The notes beneath the pieces were generated by a model. The model had not been told where the DNA came from. It was given only the letters and a program-made list of their open reading frames with translations, and made no database searches. Source: Ovis canadensis (lineage: Eukaryota; Chordata; Mammalia; Artiodactyla; Bovidae). From it: a DNA stretch of 64,000 bases. The translations under genes were made by a program, and so were the position numbers. Shown piece after piece: positions 52,842-64,000 of this stretch; position 1 is the stretch's first letter; every line of letters starts with the position of its first letter. The stretch spans positions 66,334,501 through 66,398,500 of the forward strand of contig NC_091263.1 in NCBI RefSeq assembly GCF_042477335.2, read 5' to 3'.

Positions 52842-55502
52842 AGTATTTTGCAAAACCATATAGCAAGGATATTGACATAGAAACAGTTAACAGTAAATGG
52901 TACAACCCCTCTGGAAAGCAGTTTGGTAGTTTGCCCGAGAGTACAGTTGCTGGGTCGTGTGGTAGTTGCGTGTTTAGTTTTTAGAGAAATGCCATTTATA
53001 TTGATATAACATGGCGGCAGTCTGGGCTCTGCAAGTGGTCTTCACTGATACTGCAGTTCCTTTACCTACTTCAGGGATGAAGTTCTGAATCCGCTCCTTG
53101 GTCCCTGACTCCATCCTAGAGAGAGTTCCACCTTTGCCATATGGTAGTGTTGGGACTAGTGTGTTTTCTCTGGTGTTTGGCTGGAGTAAAATGGGTATTG
53201 TCTAAAAGTTTCCTGTCTTGCTTAGCTGCTTCTTTCCTGGTCCTTGGGCTAAAGTGAGCAGAGTTTTGTTGGAGTTTTCCTTGTCTGCACTCTTAGGTGT
53301 TTCTGGATTGCCATGCTCGTCATTTCCAATATTGAGATATATTAGACAAAAAGAAAACCCAGGGAACTCATCACTTTTTTGTTCCTTAGATCCCAAGGTC
53401 CCTTGACATTCTACCTTCTCTCCACCTTTCAAAGTCTTATGTTTGTTTTATATATGTATAATATCCAGGATTTTTAGTTGTAACTAATGAGAGGAAGAGG
53501 AAAAAGTAAATCTGTATTTTCCAAGAAGCATAAGTTTTTGTATTGTTTTAAAAATGACATTTATTTTTCTATTTATGAGAATATATATTTAATGTGGAAA
53601 ATTTAGAAAATAAAAAAAATGAAAGAATAACAACATTTTGATATGTAATCTTTTAGCTGTTTTCTGTGAATATATATACTTACTTTTCTTCATACATAAA
53701 GTATGAACTGTTTATATTATTCAAGGACTTTCCACTTAAGTATTATAAGTATCATTCCTGGTCAGGAAATGCTTGTGTATAATGACATTTTTTTGTGGTA
53801 TCAGTTAAGTTGTAATGTGTATATTCAGGAGGTGATCCATATGTGTTATTCTGCTAGGTTAAGTGCTTAAGAGAGAGCCCCCATACATTAAAAGGATGTA
53901 CTGTTTCCCATGAATCTCAGTGTTTAGACATGGCTTTTTTACGAAAGGGAGTCTAAAGTAAACCATATTTAGCTATAAGTTTCAGAAACTCTGATGTATG
54001 GGTAGATACTTAGGTTTTAAAGTTTAAAAGTATCCACATGTCTTTATGAATGCTATTTTGATTGAAGTTCATATTTTCCATTATGTCATAAGAAGGGTCA
54101 TTATACTTTTTAGGAGAAAATCAGAGATAATAATGGCTTTTTGTTTTTTCTTGGAGGAAATAGGAGATACCAGCAGTGTTTGTTTCAGTAAACCCTAGCA
54201 TTAGTTTTCTGCTGAAGTTTGCAAAACATAAGCCAGAATGATTTTAATATTTTTCCATAGTGCAACTTTTTCTAATTGCTGTGCAGTATACTTCCAGATG
54301 TTCAGATTTATTGGGAAGTTTAGATTATTTCATAAATTGGGAATTTAATATTTGATGTCCAGATTCATGTAGTAGATCTAATTAAAATTTATTGTATTTC
54401 ATTTTTTCACTCTGTATCTTTTTCTTAGTATCATGAATAGTTGCACTGTCAAACTGAAACTAATAATGATAAAATCACTTTACAGATAAACACATGTAGA
54501 ATTATATAATATTTGGAGTTGTTTTAATTTGTTTCTTAAATATGAAGGTGCATATGTCATAGTTTAGAAAGCTATTCTTTCAACCTAACATGGAGTCATT
54601 AATTAGACATAAAGCTGTAATGTTATTGCTTAATATTTTTGAAACTTCAAAATTGTATCGCTTTTGCTTTTCCAAAAGTGATAAGTAGTGCTATGAAAAA
54701 AAATTTTTAATTTAGAAAAAGGAAAATATTTACCAAGTTGCCAGTTTTCGTATTCTTTTTACAAGCAATTAATCATTGAGGAGTGCTCAGCAAGCTGTTT
54801 CCTCTTTGCCAGTCTCTACAGCTTGTGGTTTGAAATGTTCATCGCTATCTGGTAGTAAACCCCAAATGCCCCACACCAACCTCATTGGTCTGCTCCAGGT
54901 CTGTGTGGCAGGTTGTGTTCACTCTCTTTAATCCCTCTACTGTACCGAAATCAGTGATTGCATAAAAGATTGTACATGGAGTCTGATTTTATAGTTTCTT
55001 TCAAAGAAAATACTTTAATGGAAATTTGTTTAAAATGTCTCAATAGCCCTATAAATGAAATTGGAGACTGACTGTAATATGACTTACTGGCAGAGGATGT
55101 ATGTGTATGTTTTTAAATCTTAGGGTTTTCAGAAGTGGTGCTGTTTAGTGAGACTAAATGTGAATCTGAGATCTGTTTGTCATCTCTCCCCTTATCTCTT
55201 CATTTTTTTCTTCATGTTTGTCATTTTTTGTCCTGTATTATGTTTGATAACACAAAGCACTAAAGAAAGGTAAAAGTCATCATCCCTTCTCTTAAATGTA
55301 TAACATTATTGAGAAAAATCAGACATGTAATCTGCGGGTATAATAAAAACTTTTTTCTTGTAGGGAAAATGCAGTGATTGACTGAAGTAAATTTTTCAGT
55401 TAAACTCTCTTTTAAAGTCTTCACAAACGGGAAGTTTTCTAAATGAAACAAAATTTTTCCAGAATGTGACACATGCTGAGTAATTTTTAACAGAAAGTTT
55501 AT
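52842..55502. other. Longest repeat-poor stretch, AT-rich
   Basis: About 2.6 kb with few recognisable repeats (L1-like scraps at about 52855-52995). No exon is recognised and frames are short. It is consistent with intronic DNA. Confidence 0.45.
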
Positions 55503-55812
55503 GGTGGGACTTACCTGGTGACACAGTGGTAAAGAATCTACCTGCCAGTGCAGGAGGCACGCGTTCAGTCCCTGATCCAGGACGATCCTGCACGTTGAGA
55601 GCCTGTGGCCCACAACAATTGAGCCTGTGCTCTAGGAATCAGAAACTCAGATGCTGAGCACATGCCTGTGTGCCCTGGAGTCTGTGCAACAAGAGAAGCC
55701 ACCGCAGTGAGAAGCCTGCACGCTGGAGCAGAGTAGTCCCTGCCTGATACAACTAGAGAAGAGCCCGTGCAGCAGCGAAGACCCCGCACAGTCAAAAATG
55801 AATAAATAAATA
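55503..55812 (+). mobile_element. CHR-1-type SINE (long form)
   Basis: The head 'gggacttacctggtgacaca', 'gcaacaagagaagccaccgc', 'cagcagcgaagaccccgcac', and an AAATA tail. Confidence 0.92.
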
Positions 55813-56489
55813 GTTTACAGAATGTCTATAAGTTAAGGGCAAATAACAGTAAGAAAATAAAGCAGTATAGGAGTATTAAATGAAAACTGAAACTTTCTTC
55901 CTGGTAAGTGAAAATTGGTTTCTGATTAATTTGTATTTTTTGTAACATGAGAAAGGCTCACATGAGTTTATTAATCATCAAAGTTTCTATGAACAGTTTT
56001 GTATCCTGGGCTTGTTTTTCTGTTGGGTTGTCAGCATTTTTCTTATTGTGAGAGCTATTAGTACATTATAAAAGTTAAAAAGAAAGCCCTTTATTATTTG
56101 TAATGCAGATATTTTCCTCTTTGTTTGTTAAACTTTTTTTTGCCTTTTAAATTATGTTATTTTAAAAATAAGCTTTAAAAATTTTTGCATAGTCACAATT
56201 TTCAGTATTTTGATTTATGGGCTTTTGAACTTTAGTAATAAAGTATTTCTTCCGTATACACAAGGATAAAAAAAATCCTGGAGAGCCTTCTTGATAGGGA
56301 AGTTTGCATTTGAGAAATTTAGTAAGAATTTTAATAATTATCTTCTTTATATGAACATGGAAGTTGAGGTATCAAGAGATCACCACATAGTAAATGGGTG
56401 ATCATACGTTTTGCCACTGTGTAGCGCTTTTCAGTGGAACTTGAAAGTGAATCCATGAAAAAGTGAATCCATAAAAGCCCTTATTTTAT
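55813..56489. other. AT-rich unique stretch
   Basis: No gene or repeat family is recognised. Confidence 0.4.
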
Positions 56490-56928
56490 TGTTTAACTTT
56501 TTATTTGACATTATTTTGGACTCACAGGAAGTTAGAAATAGTATTCTTGTGTACCCATTACCTAACTACTCCCAATAGTGACTGACGTCTTAAACAGCTG
56601 TAGTATAATATCAAAACCAGGAAATTTACATTGGTACATTACTGTTAACCACATTACAGGCCTTATTCAGTTTACCCTAACTTTTTTAACCTGCATTTGT
56701 GTATGTGTGTGTAGTTCTTGTAAACCTCTTCTTTCAACCTGTCTCAGTCATTTGATAACCACTAATTTGTTCTCTATCTTTATAGTTTTGTCATTTTGAG
56801 AATGACATAAAATTAGAATCATGTAGTATGTGATCTGTTGAGATTAGCTTTTTTCCACTAAGCATAATGCCCTTGTGCCCCATTGTATTAATAGTTTGTT
56901 CCTTTTTATAGCTAAGTAATATTACCTG

Positions 56929-58059
56929 GATCATGGAAAACAAGAGAGTTCCAGAAAAACATCTATTTCTGCTTTATTGACTATGCCAAAGCCTTTGACT
57001 GTGTGGATCACAATAAACTGTGGAAAATTCTGAAAGAGATGGGAATACCAGACCACCTGACCTGCCTCTTGAGAAACCTGTGTGTAGGTCAGGAAGCAAC
57101 AGTTAGAACTGGACATGGAACAACACACTGGTTCCAAATAGGAAAAGGAGTACGTCAAGGCTGTATATTGTCATCCTGCTTATTTAACTGATTTGCAGAG
57201 TCCATCATGAGAAACGCTGGGCTGAAAGAAGCACAAGCTGGAATCAAGATTGCCAGGAGAAATATCAATAACCTCAGATATGCATATGACACCACCCTTC
57301 TGGCAGAAAGTGAAGAGGAACTAAAAAGCCTCTTGATGAAAGTCAAAGAGGAGAGTGAAAAAGTTGGCTTAAAGCTCAGCATTCAGAAAACAAAGATCAT
57401 GGCATCTGGTCCCATCACTTCATGGGAAATAGATGGGGAAACAGTGGAAACAGTGTCAGACTTTATTTTTTGGGGCTCCAAAATCCCTGCAGATTGTGAT
57501 CGCAGCCATGAAATTAAAAGACGCTTACTCCTTGGAAGGAAAGTTATGACCAACCTAGATAGCATATTCAAAAGCAGAGACATTACTTTGCCGACTAAGG
57601 TCCGTCTAGTCAAGGCTATGGTTTTTCCAGTGGTCATGTATGGATTGTGAAAGTTGGACTGTGAGGAAAGCTGAGTGCTGAAGAATTGATGCTTTTGAAC
57701 TATGGTGTTGGAGAAGACTTTTGAGAGTCCCTTGGACTGCAAGGAGATCCAACTAGTCCATCCTAAAGGAGATCAGTCCTGGGTGTTCTTTGGAAGGACT
57801 GATGCTAAAGCTGAAACTCCAGTACTTTGGCCATGACATGCGAAGAGTTGACTCATTGGAAAAGACTCTGATGCTGGGAGGGATTGGGGGCAGAAGGAGA
57901 AGGGGACGACAGAGGATGAGATGGCTGGATGGCATCACTGACCCGATGGACAAGAGTTTGGGTGAACTCCGAGAGTTGGTGATGGACTGGGAGGCTTGGC
58001 GTGCTGCAATTCATGGGGTCGCAAAGAGTCAGACATGACTGAGCGACTGAACTGAACTG
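56929..58059 (+). mobile_element. BovB 3' part, sense, first of two at one site
   Basis: It starts 'gatcatggaaaacaagagag' just before RT motif A and runs to the tail 'gactgaactgaactga'. It carries AFDCVDHNKLW, GVRQGCILS and NLRYAYDTT, in which the YADD box is mutated to YAYD. The frame 57207-57650 is the thumb region. The target repeat aatattac(c/a)tg flanks it at 56918-56928 and 58060-58070 (10 of 11). Confidence 0.93.
57207..57650 (+). pseudogene. BovB RT remnant with mutated YADD box
   Basis: The 147-codon frame opens MRNAGLKEAQAGIKIARRNI and reaches RYAYDTTLLAE, where the first catalytic Asp of YADD is Tyr. It continues GLKLSIQKTKIMASGPITSW to VFPVVMYGL and a stop. The loss of a metal-binding Asp alone would abolish RT activity. 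Confidence 0.85.
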
Positions 58060-58070
58060 AATATTACATG

Positions 58071-59730
58071 ATACTCCAAGGCCAAACTTCCGTGTTACTC
58101 CAGGTTGCTCTTGACTTCCTACTTTTACATTCCAATCCCCTATGATGAAAAGGACATCTTTTTTTGGTGTTAGTTCTAGAAGGTCTTGTAGGTCTTCATA
58201 GAGCTGGCCAACTTCAGCTTCTTTGGCATTAGTGGTTGGGAATTAAGTTGGATTGCTGTGGTGTTGAATGGTTTGCCTTGGAAACAAACAATGATCATTC
58301 TGTCAGTTTTGGAGATTTCTCTCAAGTATTGTATTTTGAACTCTTTTGCTGACTATGAGGGTTACTCCATTTCTTTTAAGGGATTCTTAGCCACAGTAGT
58401 AGATACATTGATCATCTGAATTAAAGTCACCCATTCCTGTTCATTTTAGTTCACTGATTCCTAAGATATCAATGTTCACTCTTGCAATATAGTGCTGGAC
58501 CACGTCCTATTTACCTTGATTCCTGGACCTAACATTCCAGGTTCCTATGCAATATTGTTCTTTACAGCATCAGACTTCACTTTCACCACCAGTCACATCC
58601 ACAACTGAACGTCGTTTCTGCTTTGGGTCAGCCTCTTCTTCCTTTCTGGAGCTATGTCTCTGCTCTTCTCCAGTAGCATGTTGGACATCATCTGACCTGG
58701 GCAGGGAGGGATGCTCATCTTCTGGTGTCATATCTTTTTGCCTTTTCATACTGTTCATGGCGTTCTTGAGGCAAGAATACTGGAGTGGTTTGCCATTCCC
58801 TCCTCCAGTGACCTGTCCTTGGGTGGTCCTGTGTGGCAAGGCTCATAGCTTCACTGAGTTAAGCAAGCCCCTTTGCCACAACAAGGCTCATGAAGGTGAA
58901 ATGCCGGATTGGATGGATCACAACCTGGAATCAAGATTGCTGGGAGAAATATCAACAAACTCAGATATGCAGATGATACTACTTTAATGGCAGAAAGTGA
59001 AGATGAACTAAAGAGCCCTTGAGGGTGAAAGAGGAGAATGACAAAGTTGATGTGAAACTTCTTTCAAAAAGCTAAGATCATGGTATCTGGTCCCATCAAT
59101 TCATGGCAGATAGAAAGGGAAAAAGTGGAAACAATAACAGAAATTTTATTTTTTGAGGCTTCAAAATCACTACAGATGGTGACTGCAGGTATGAAATTAA
59201 AAGACACTTGCTCCTTGGAAGGAAAGCTATGAGAAACCTAGGCAGAGTATTCAAAAGCAGAGGCATCATTTTGCTGACAAAGGCTCATATAGTCAAAGCT
59301 GTGGTTTTTCCAGTAGTCACATGCAAATATGTGAGTTGGACTATAAAGAAGGCTGAGTGCTGAAGAATTGATGCTTTCAAATTTTTGTGCTTGAAAGACT
59401 CAATCCCTTGGACTGCAAGGAGATCAAACCAATTAATCCTAAAGGAAATCAGCCCTGAATATTCATTCATTGGGAGGACTGATGCTGAAGCTTTGGCCAC
59501 CTGGTGTGAAGAGCCAACTCATTGGAAAAGACTCTGATGCTGGGAAAGATGGGGGCAGGAGAAGAGGGCGACAGAGGATGAGATGGCTGGCTGGCATCAC
59601 CAACTCTGGACATGAGTTTGAGCAAACTCTGAGAGATAGTGAAGGACAGGGAAGTCTGGCATGCTGTAGTTCGCAGCATGTAGTTCACAGGGTCGCAAAG
59701 AGTCAGACATGACTTAGTAACTAAAAAACA
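58071..59730 (+). mobile_element. Older BovB with inverted 5' part and internal deletion
   Basis: Bases 58071 to about 58915 are antisense BovB 5' sequence: endonuclease region ('ttaccttgattcctggacct'), then 5' UTR ('ccttttcatactgttcatgg'). From about 58922 to 59730 the element runs in sense from 'ctggaatcaagattgctggg' (before the YADD box) to the 3' end. The RT core between these is missing. The 11-bp repeat aatattacatg at 58060-58070 and 59731-59741 is exact. It is more decayed than its left neighbour. Confidence 0.9.
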
Positions 59731-60075
59731 AATATTACATGGTATAGATGTCATGTGTTTAGCTTTATACTGTTGAAAGATATTTGGGTTGGTTCATATT
59801 TTGTTGTGAATAAATCTGCTATGAGCATTTGTGTATAGGTTGTTCAGTGAACATAATGTTTTCTTTGGAATAAATACCCAAGAGTTTGATTGCTGACTTG
59901 TATGGGAAGGGTGTGTTTGATTTTTGGAGAAACTGTCCAGCTGTTTTTCTGGATTGGCTTGTAGTATTACCTTCCCAGCAGTGTAGGAGAGAGCCAGTTT
60001 TTCTGCATCCTCACTAGCATTTGGTATAGTCACTCTTTTTATTTTAGCTGTTTTAATCTATGTGTCTATTTTTAC

Positions 60076-62271
60076 AGTTCCTTAAATTGCAGACAGCTCA
60101 AAATAAAAGAGCTTCAAATACCTTAAATTCATAATTTTTTTCTTTCAGTTAAGTTTCAGTGTCTTATTGCATGTTGTGCACGAACACCTTTTCCTGTACG
60201 ATCTTACATTTGATTATGTTTAATAGCTTTAAAATTTGTTGTTTCATAACCACTGTGTTCATTTCTGGATCAGATTGGTAGGGAGATGGAAAGTAACTTG
60301 GTTTCTTGAGATGGATAAAGCCTAAGTTAACCCCATTACCGAGTGCATCCACATGTATTCTGGGATAATTTACCAACTTTCCCCACTTCATATGTTAGTA
60401 AAAGTTATGACCCATACTACTTTCTTTTTCACAAGAAGGTAATAATACTTACCTGTCATTGTTTACTTATTCACCTCTTCCTCCTGTATAAGTGCAGTCC
60501 CACAGCTAGCTGTCTCGATCTAAGACTGCATTACAAAAGTGACTTTTGTTGTATTATCCATTTATGTTCATTTTCGTTCCCCAGTTGCCCAGTTCCGTAT
60601 TTTTACCTATCCCAGTAGGCATGACTGGGGAATTTCTTATGTTTAAATTGAATCTATTTTATAACTAAAATAGAATCTATGCATATTTGAACTTGACATA
60701 AGTTCATATATAGGAAATGATTATTATAACCTAAATATAATATTTTACATTAACTTGTCATTATTTTGTACAGCAAATATGATGGAGTGTATCCTTCACA
60801 TTCACTAAATCATGTAGGTTTTACCCTTGGCTCCTCACATGGCTATGATTTTGAGTGCCTCCTTTGTAGTGCTTCTGCCTTTACACTTTGTTCTGTTGGT
60901 TGGAGGGGGAAATCTTTATTTTTCTTTTCTAGTTTTTTTCTTTTAAACTGCTGTGGTTTATATTCGAGTTGAGTTTGAGGGGTTTTATGACGTGGTCTGA
61001 GGCAGGCTTGTGCTGGGTGTTTCATGGACTATTTCATTCAGTCCTTATAATATTTCTGTATAGACATTTTCCTTATCTATAAAGTTGGGAATGATAGCTG
61101 TTAGCGAGGGTAAGGCCCAAGGTTGTACAGCCAATAAAAGGACAGATTCAGATGTCAGTCTTTTTGATGATGAAGTGTCTGTTCTTGCTCAGTACCATGC
61201 AGCCTTGCCTGGTTAATTCCTTTCAGGCTTTTACTTGGTTCTAGATGATCCCAGACGCATGGTGCTACTTGAACCAGGTGTGGATGGAGGAACAGCATCC
61301 AAAGCAAGTGTATGAGATTGTAATACGAGGAAGGTGCTTGCTCCGTTGCCTGTGGCTTTCATGTGTTGCTGTAATGGGAGAAGATCAGCCCATCATGATC
61401 AGCTTACAGCTCAAGAGCAGCTCTACAACCTATTTTAGTTTCCGAGTTATTATTATCTGCCTTGTTCTTTGTCTTGTTTTTTTCTCCATCATCCTTTTTG
61501 CTTTTCCCTTTTTCCTTCTTTGCTTTTAAGAGGTGGAAAGCTAGGAATGTGTTGTTTAAGACCTAGCATTTTTTTCAAATACTTAATGTACCTGATGAGT
61601 AGCCTTCATCAGTTTCCTTCTTTTAACAAATTCAAGATAGACCACCATTCCAAGTGAAATTTTATTTTGAAAGAGAATGCAGTGAAAATCGGAACTGAGA
61701 ATAATGAAATGAACAAACATTGAAATGCCAACTTATTTTGAATGAATTAGGTTACCAGTTGTGTATTGTAATTGTGTCTCCTTTTGACAAGTTGTTTTCT
61801 TTTAAAACTAAGTTTAGTTACTCTTCCTTGGACTACTGTTTGTTTCCTCAGTTTTGAAATTCATTTGATCTTTTAAAATTGTAGCTATCTTTTGACTCCT
61901 TGTAAGTTAAATAAGTTGGGTCAGGCCACCTCGCTGTGCGAATTCCTGCCTTACTTTACTAGGTTTTTGATGCCCTACTCTGGGCCACCAGGGCTCCCTC
62001 CCCACCCCAAAACAAGGACTCTAATTTTGCTCTCCCCTACCTAGTGCTTTAGGCTCAATTGTTTGGCAAGAAGAGGATCAGATTTGATTTTTCGGGGGAT
62101 AATTCTGATGACTGTATAGAGAGTCGGGTGAGGAGCTATGTTGGAGAGCTCTGATAAGAGGCTGATACAGAATCCAGATAAGGGAGAAGGTTTGAACCAA
62201 GGCAGATGGGGATCAATGAGGAAGCTCAAGCACTGTACAATTCATGATGGTGATATGATTAATTATAATGG
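60076..62271. other. Repeat-poor AT-rich DNA
   Basis: A sense MIR-like relic lies at about 61015-61150 ('aaggcccaaggttgtacagc'). A 94-codon frame at 61245-61529 has no recognisable domain. No exon is identified. Confidence 0.45.
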
Positions 62272-62432
62272 CTGTCATTTATTGAACACTTAATATGTTA
62301 GAGTTAATGAGGTTAACTCTCATTTAACTCTTGTAACAGCTCCATGATTGCAGGTCATAACATTCATGTTGTACAGATAAGGAAACTGAGTCATGGAGAG
62401 ATTACATAACTTGCCCAAGTTTACCTAGCTCT
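62272..62432 (+). mobile_element. MIR SINE relic
   Basis: 'cagataaggaaactgagtca', 'cataacttgcccaagtttac' and 'tcatttattgaacacttaat' are in MIR order. It directly abuts the following BovB. Confidence 0.8.
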
Positions 62433-63497
62433 ACGCTATGCCAGAACCTTTGACAGTGTGGATCACAACAAGCTGTGGAAAATTCTGAAAGAGATGGGAA
62501 TACCAGACCACCTGACCTGCCTCTGGAGAAATCTGTATGCAGGTCAGGAAGCAACAGTTAGAACTGGACATGGAATAACTTAACAGACTAGTTCCAAATA
62601 GGAAAAGGAGTACGTCAAGGTTGTATGTTGTCACTCTGCTTATTTGACTTCCAGGCAGAGTACATCATGAGAAACGCTGGGCTGGAAGAAGCACAAGCTA
62701 GAATCAAGATTGCTGGGAGAAATATCAATAACCTCAGATATGCAGATGACACCACCCTTATGGCAGAAAGTGAAGAAGAACTAAAAAGCCTCTTAGTGAA
62801 AGAGGAGAGTGAAAAAGTTGGCTTAAAGCTCAATATTCAGAAAACTAAGATCATGGCATCCATGGTCCCATCACTTCATGGCAAATAGATGGGGAAACAG
62901 TGACAGTCTATTTTGGGGGGCTCCAAAATCACTGCAGATGGTGACTACAGCCATGAAATTAAAAGACGCTTACTCCTTGGAAGAAAAGTTATGGTCAACC
63001 TAGACAGCATATTAAATAGCAGAGACATTACTTTGCCAACAAAGGTCCATCTAGTCAAGGCTATGATTTTTCCAATAGTCATGTATGGATGTGAGAGTTG
63101 GACTATAAGGAAAGCTGAGCGCCAAAGAATTGATGCTTTTAAACTGTGGTGTTGGAGTATTCTTGAGAGTCGCTTGGACTGCAAGGAGATCCAACCAGTC
63201 CATCCTAAAGGAACTCAGTCCTGAATATGCATTGGAAGGACTGATGTTGAAGCTGAAACTCCAATAATTTGGTCACCTGCTGTGAAGAACTGACTCATTT
63301 GAAAAGACCCTGATGCTGGGAAAGATTGAAGGCAGGAGGAGAAGGGGATGACAGAGGATGAGATGGTTGGATGGCATCACTGACTCAATGGACATGAGTT
63401 TGAGTAAACTTCGGGAGTTGGTGATGGACAGGGAGGCCTGACTACAGTCCATGGGGTCACAAAGAGTTGGACGCGACTGAGCAACTGAACTGAACAA
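62433..63497 (+). mobile_element. BovB 3' part, sense
   Basis: It begins at the motif A region ('tatgccagaacctttgacag') and runs through NNLRYADDTTLMAE (about 62730-62770) and the thumb region to the tail 'gagcaactgaactgaac'. Frames 62625-62888 and 62913-63224 are RT remnants separated by indels. No target duplication is evident. Confidence 0.93.
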
Positions 63498-64000
63498 AAG
63501 GAAAAGCAGGATGGGAAGTCAGGCCTTCTGGTCTTAGAAGCAGTGCTCTTGACTGCTTGGGGGTTTAATCATTAGAGCTGTTCAGCAGCAGAAGAGCTTT
63601 GCTGCGAAGTAATGTGTGTCACATAATGGTCACCAGCATCTGCATCGCTGATCCCTGTGTACTCTGTGGTCAGATTAGATAACCCCGAGGGAACTTCCCA
63701 GAAGTCCTGAGATTCTATGATTCAAGTAATACCCGTTACCTAATAACACAATTCAGATTTTATATTATAAAATAATATTGGAGAAACTACAAAATTGCTG
63801 CTAGCTCTTCTGTCTACAAATTGCTATGTAAAAAAACAGGTGTTATCAGTATCAGTGATTTGTTGTCTTACTCCTTTCAAAGCCTGTTGGTGACTGACTG
63901 ATCACTGCACATCTGTTACTCAGTTCATGCACAGATAGTAAAGCATGCAGTTCTGTTGCTTCCTTGTATGTGACATTTTACAAAAATGAACAGTTGAAAG
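63498..64000. other. Unique stretch at the window end
   Basis: No gene or repeat family is recognised. Confidence 0.4.

Larger units (their letters stand above)
56490..60075 (-). mobile_element. Ancient L1 antisense, split by two BovB insertions
   Basis: The left half (56490-56928) carries 'tatttgacattattttggac', 'tttgataaccactaatttgt' and 'gttcctttttatagctaagt'. The right half (59742-60075) continues with 'gttggttcatattttgttgt', 'aataaatacccaagagtttg' and 'cttcccagcagtgtaggaga'. Joining the halves at the duplicated target gives continuous L1 antisense order. Confidence 0.85.

Noticed and set aside
61245..61529. Coding exon of a host gene
   Set aside because: The 94-codon frame begins plausibly but ends in low-complexity Phe/Leu/Ile; no splice sites or domain support it.

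Overview
The window is nuclear DNA of a ruminant artiodactyl, most likely a bovid. The evidence is the repeat content: BovB (RTE-clade LINE) copies that include reverse transcriptase and endonuclease reading frames, and the BovB-tailed SINEs Bov-tA and Bov-A2. Alongside these are cetartiodactyl tRNA-Glu SINEs of the CHR type, older L1, MIR and MER5A relics, and endogenous-retrovirus LTRs. Nothing separates cattle from sheep or goat. No complete host protein-coding gene is visible; almost every long open frame is BovB protein or repeat-derived.

Layout. 1-17 kb: repeat-rich DNA with Bov-tA, CHR, MIR and L1 pieces and GC-rich unique stretches. 17.1-20.7 kb: one BovB insertion with an inverted 5' part, flanked by a 14-bp target duplication, and later hit by a Bov-A2 SINE and by a 324-bp solo LTR. 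20.7-30 kb: L1 and MIR relics, a 29-unit AC microsatellite, a chimeric retroposed block with a 13-bp target duplication, and a 466-bp Tc1/mariner-like DNA transposon. 30.1-33.6 kb: two further BovB copies. 36.34-37.29 kb: a strong CpG island with two reversed CCAAT boxes, GC boxes, a CRE-like site and candidate splice donors on both strands. This is the one convincing host regulatory element, probably the promoter and first exon(s) of a housekeeping-type gene. 37.3-64 kb: AT-richer DNA consistent with a long first intron. It holds a nearly full-length BovB (44.9-48.6 kb) with the longest RT frame, an LTR with three roughly 90-bp CCAAT repeats (about 49.5-50.3 kb), a truncated BovB (51.8-52.8 kb), two BovB copies inserted at the same target site inside an old L1 (56.9-59.7 kb), and a last BovB fragment (62.4-63.5 kb).

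How it fits together. BovB supplies the reverse transcriptase and endonuclease that mobilise Bov-tA and Bov-A2 SINEs, which carry the BovB 3' tail. The window is therefore a record of one LINE/SINE partnership, and target duplications and nesting let the order of several insertions be read. By my boundaries BovB alone covers about 15 kb, a little under a quarter of the window. I found no operon-like system, CRISPR array or functional RNA gene. The most notable observations are the twin-primed BovB insertions, repeated use of one insertion site, a near-consensus p53-type site in the solo LTR, the chimeric retroposed blocks, and the probable bidirectional promoter.
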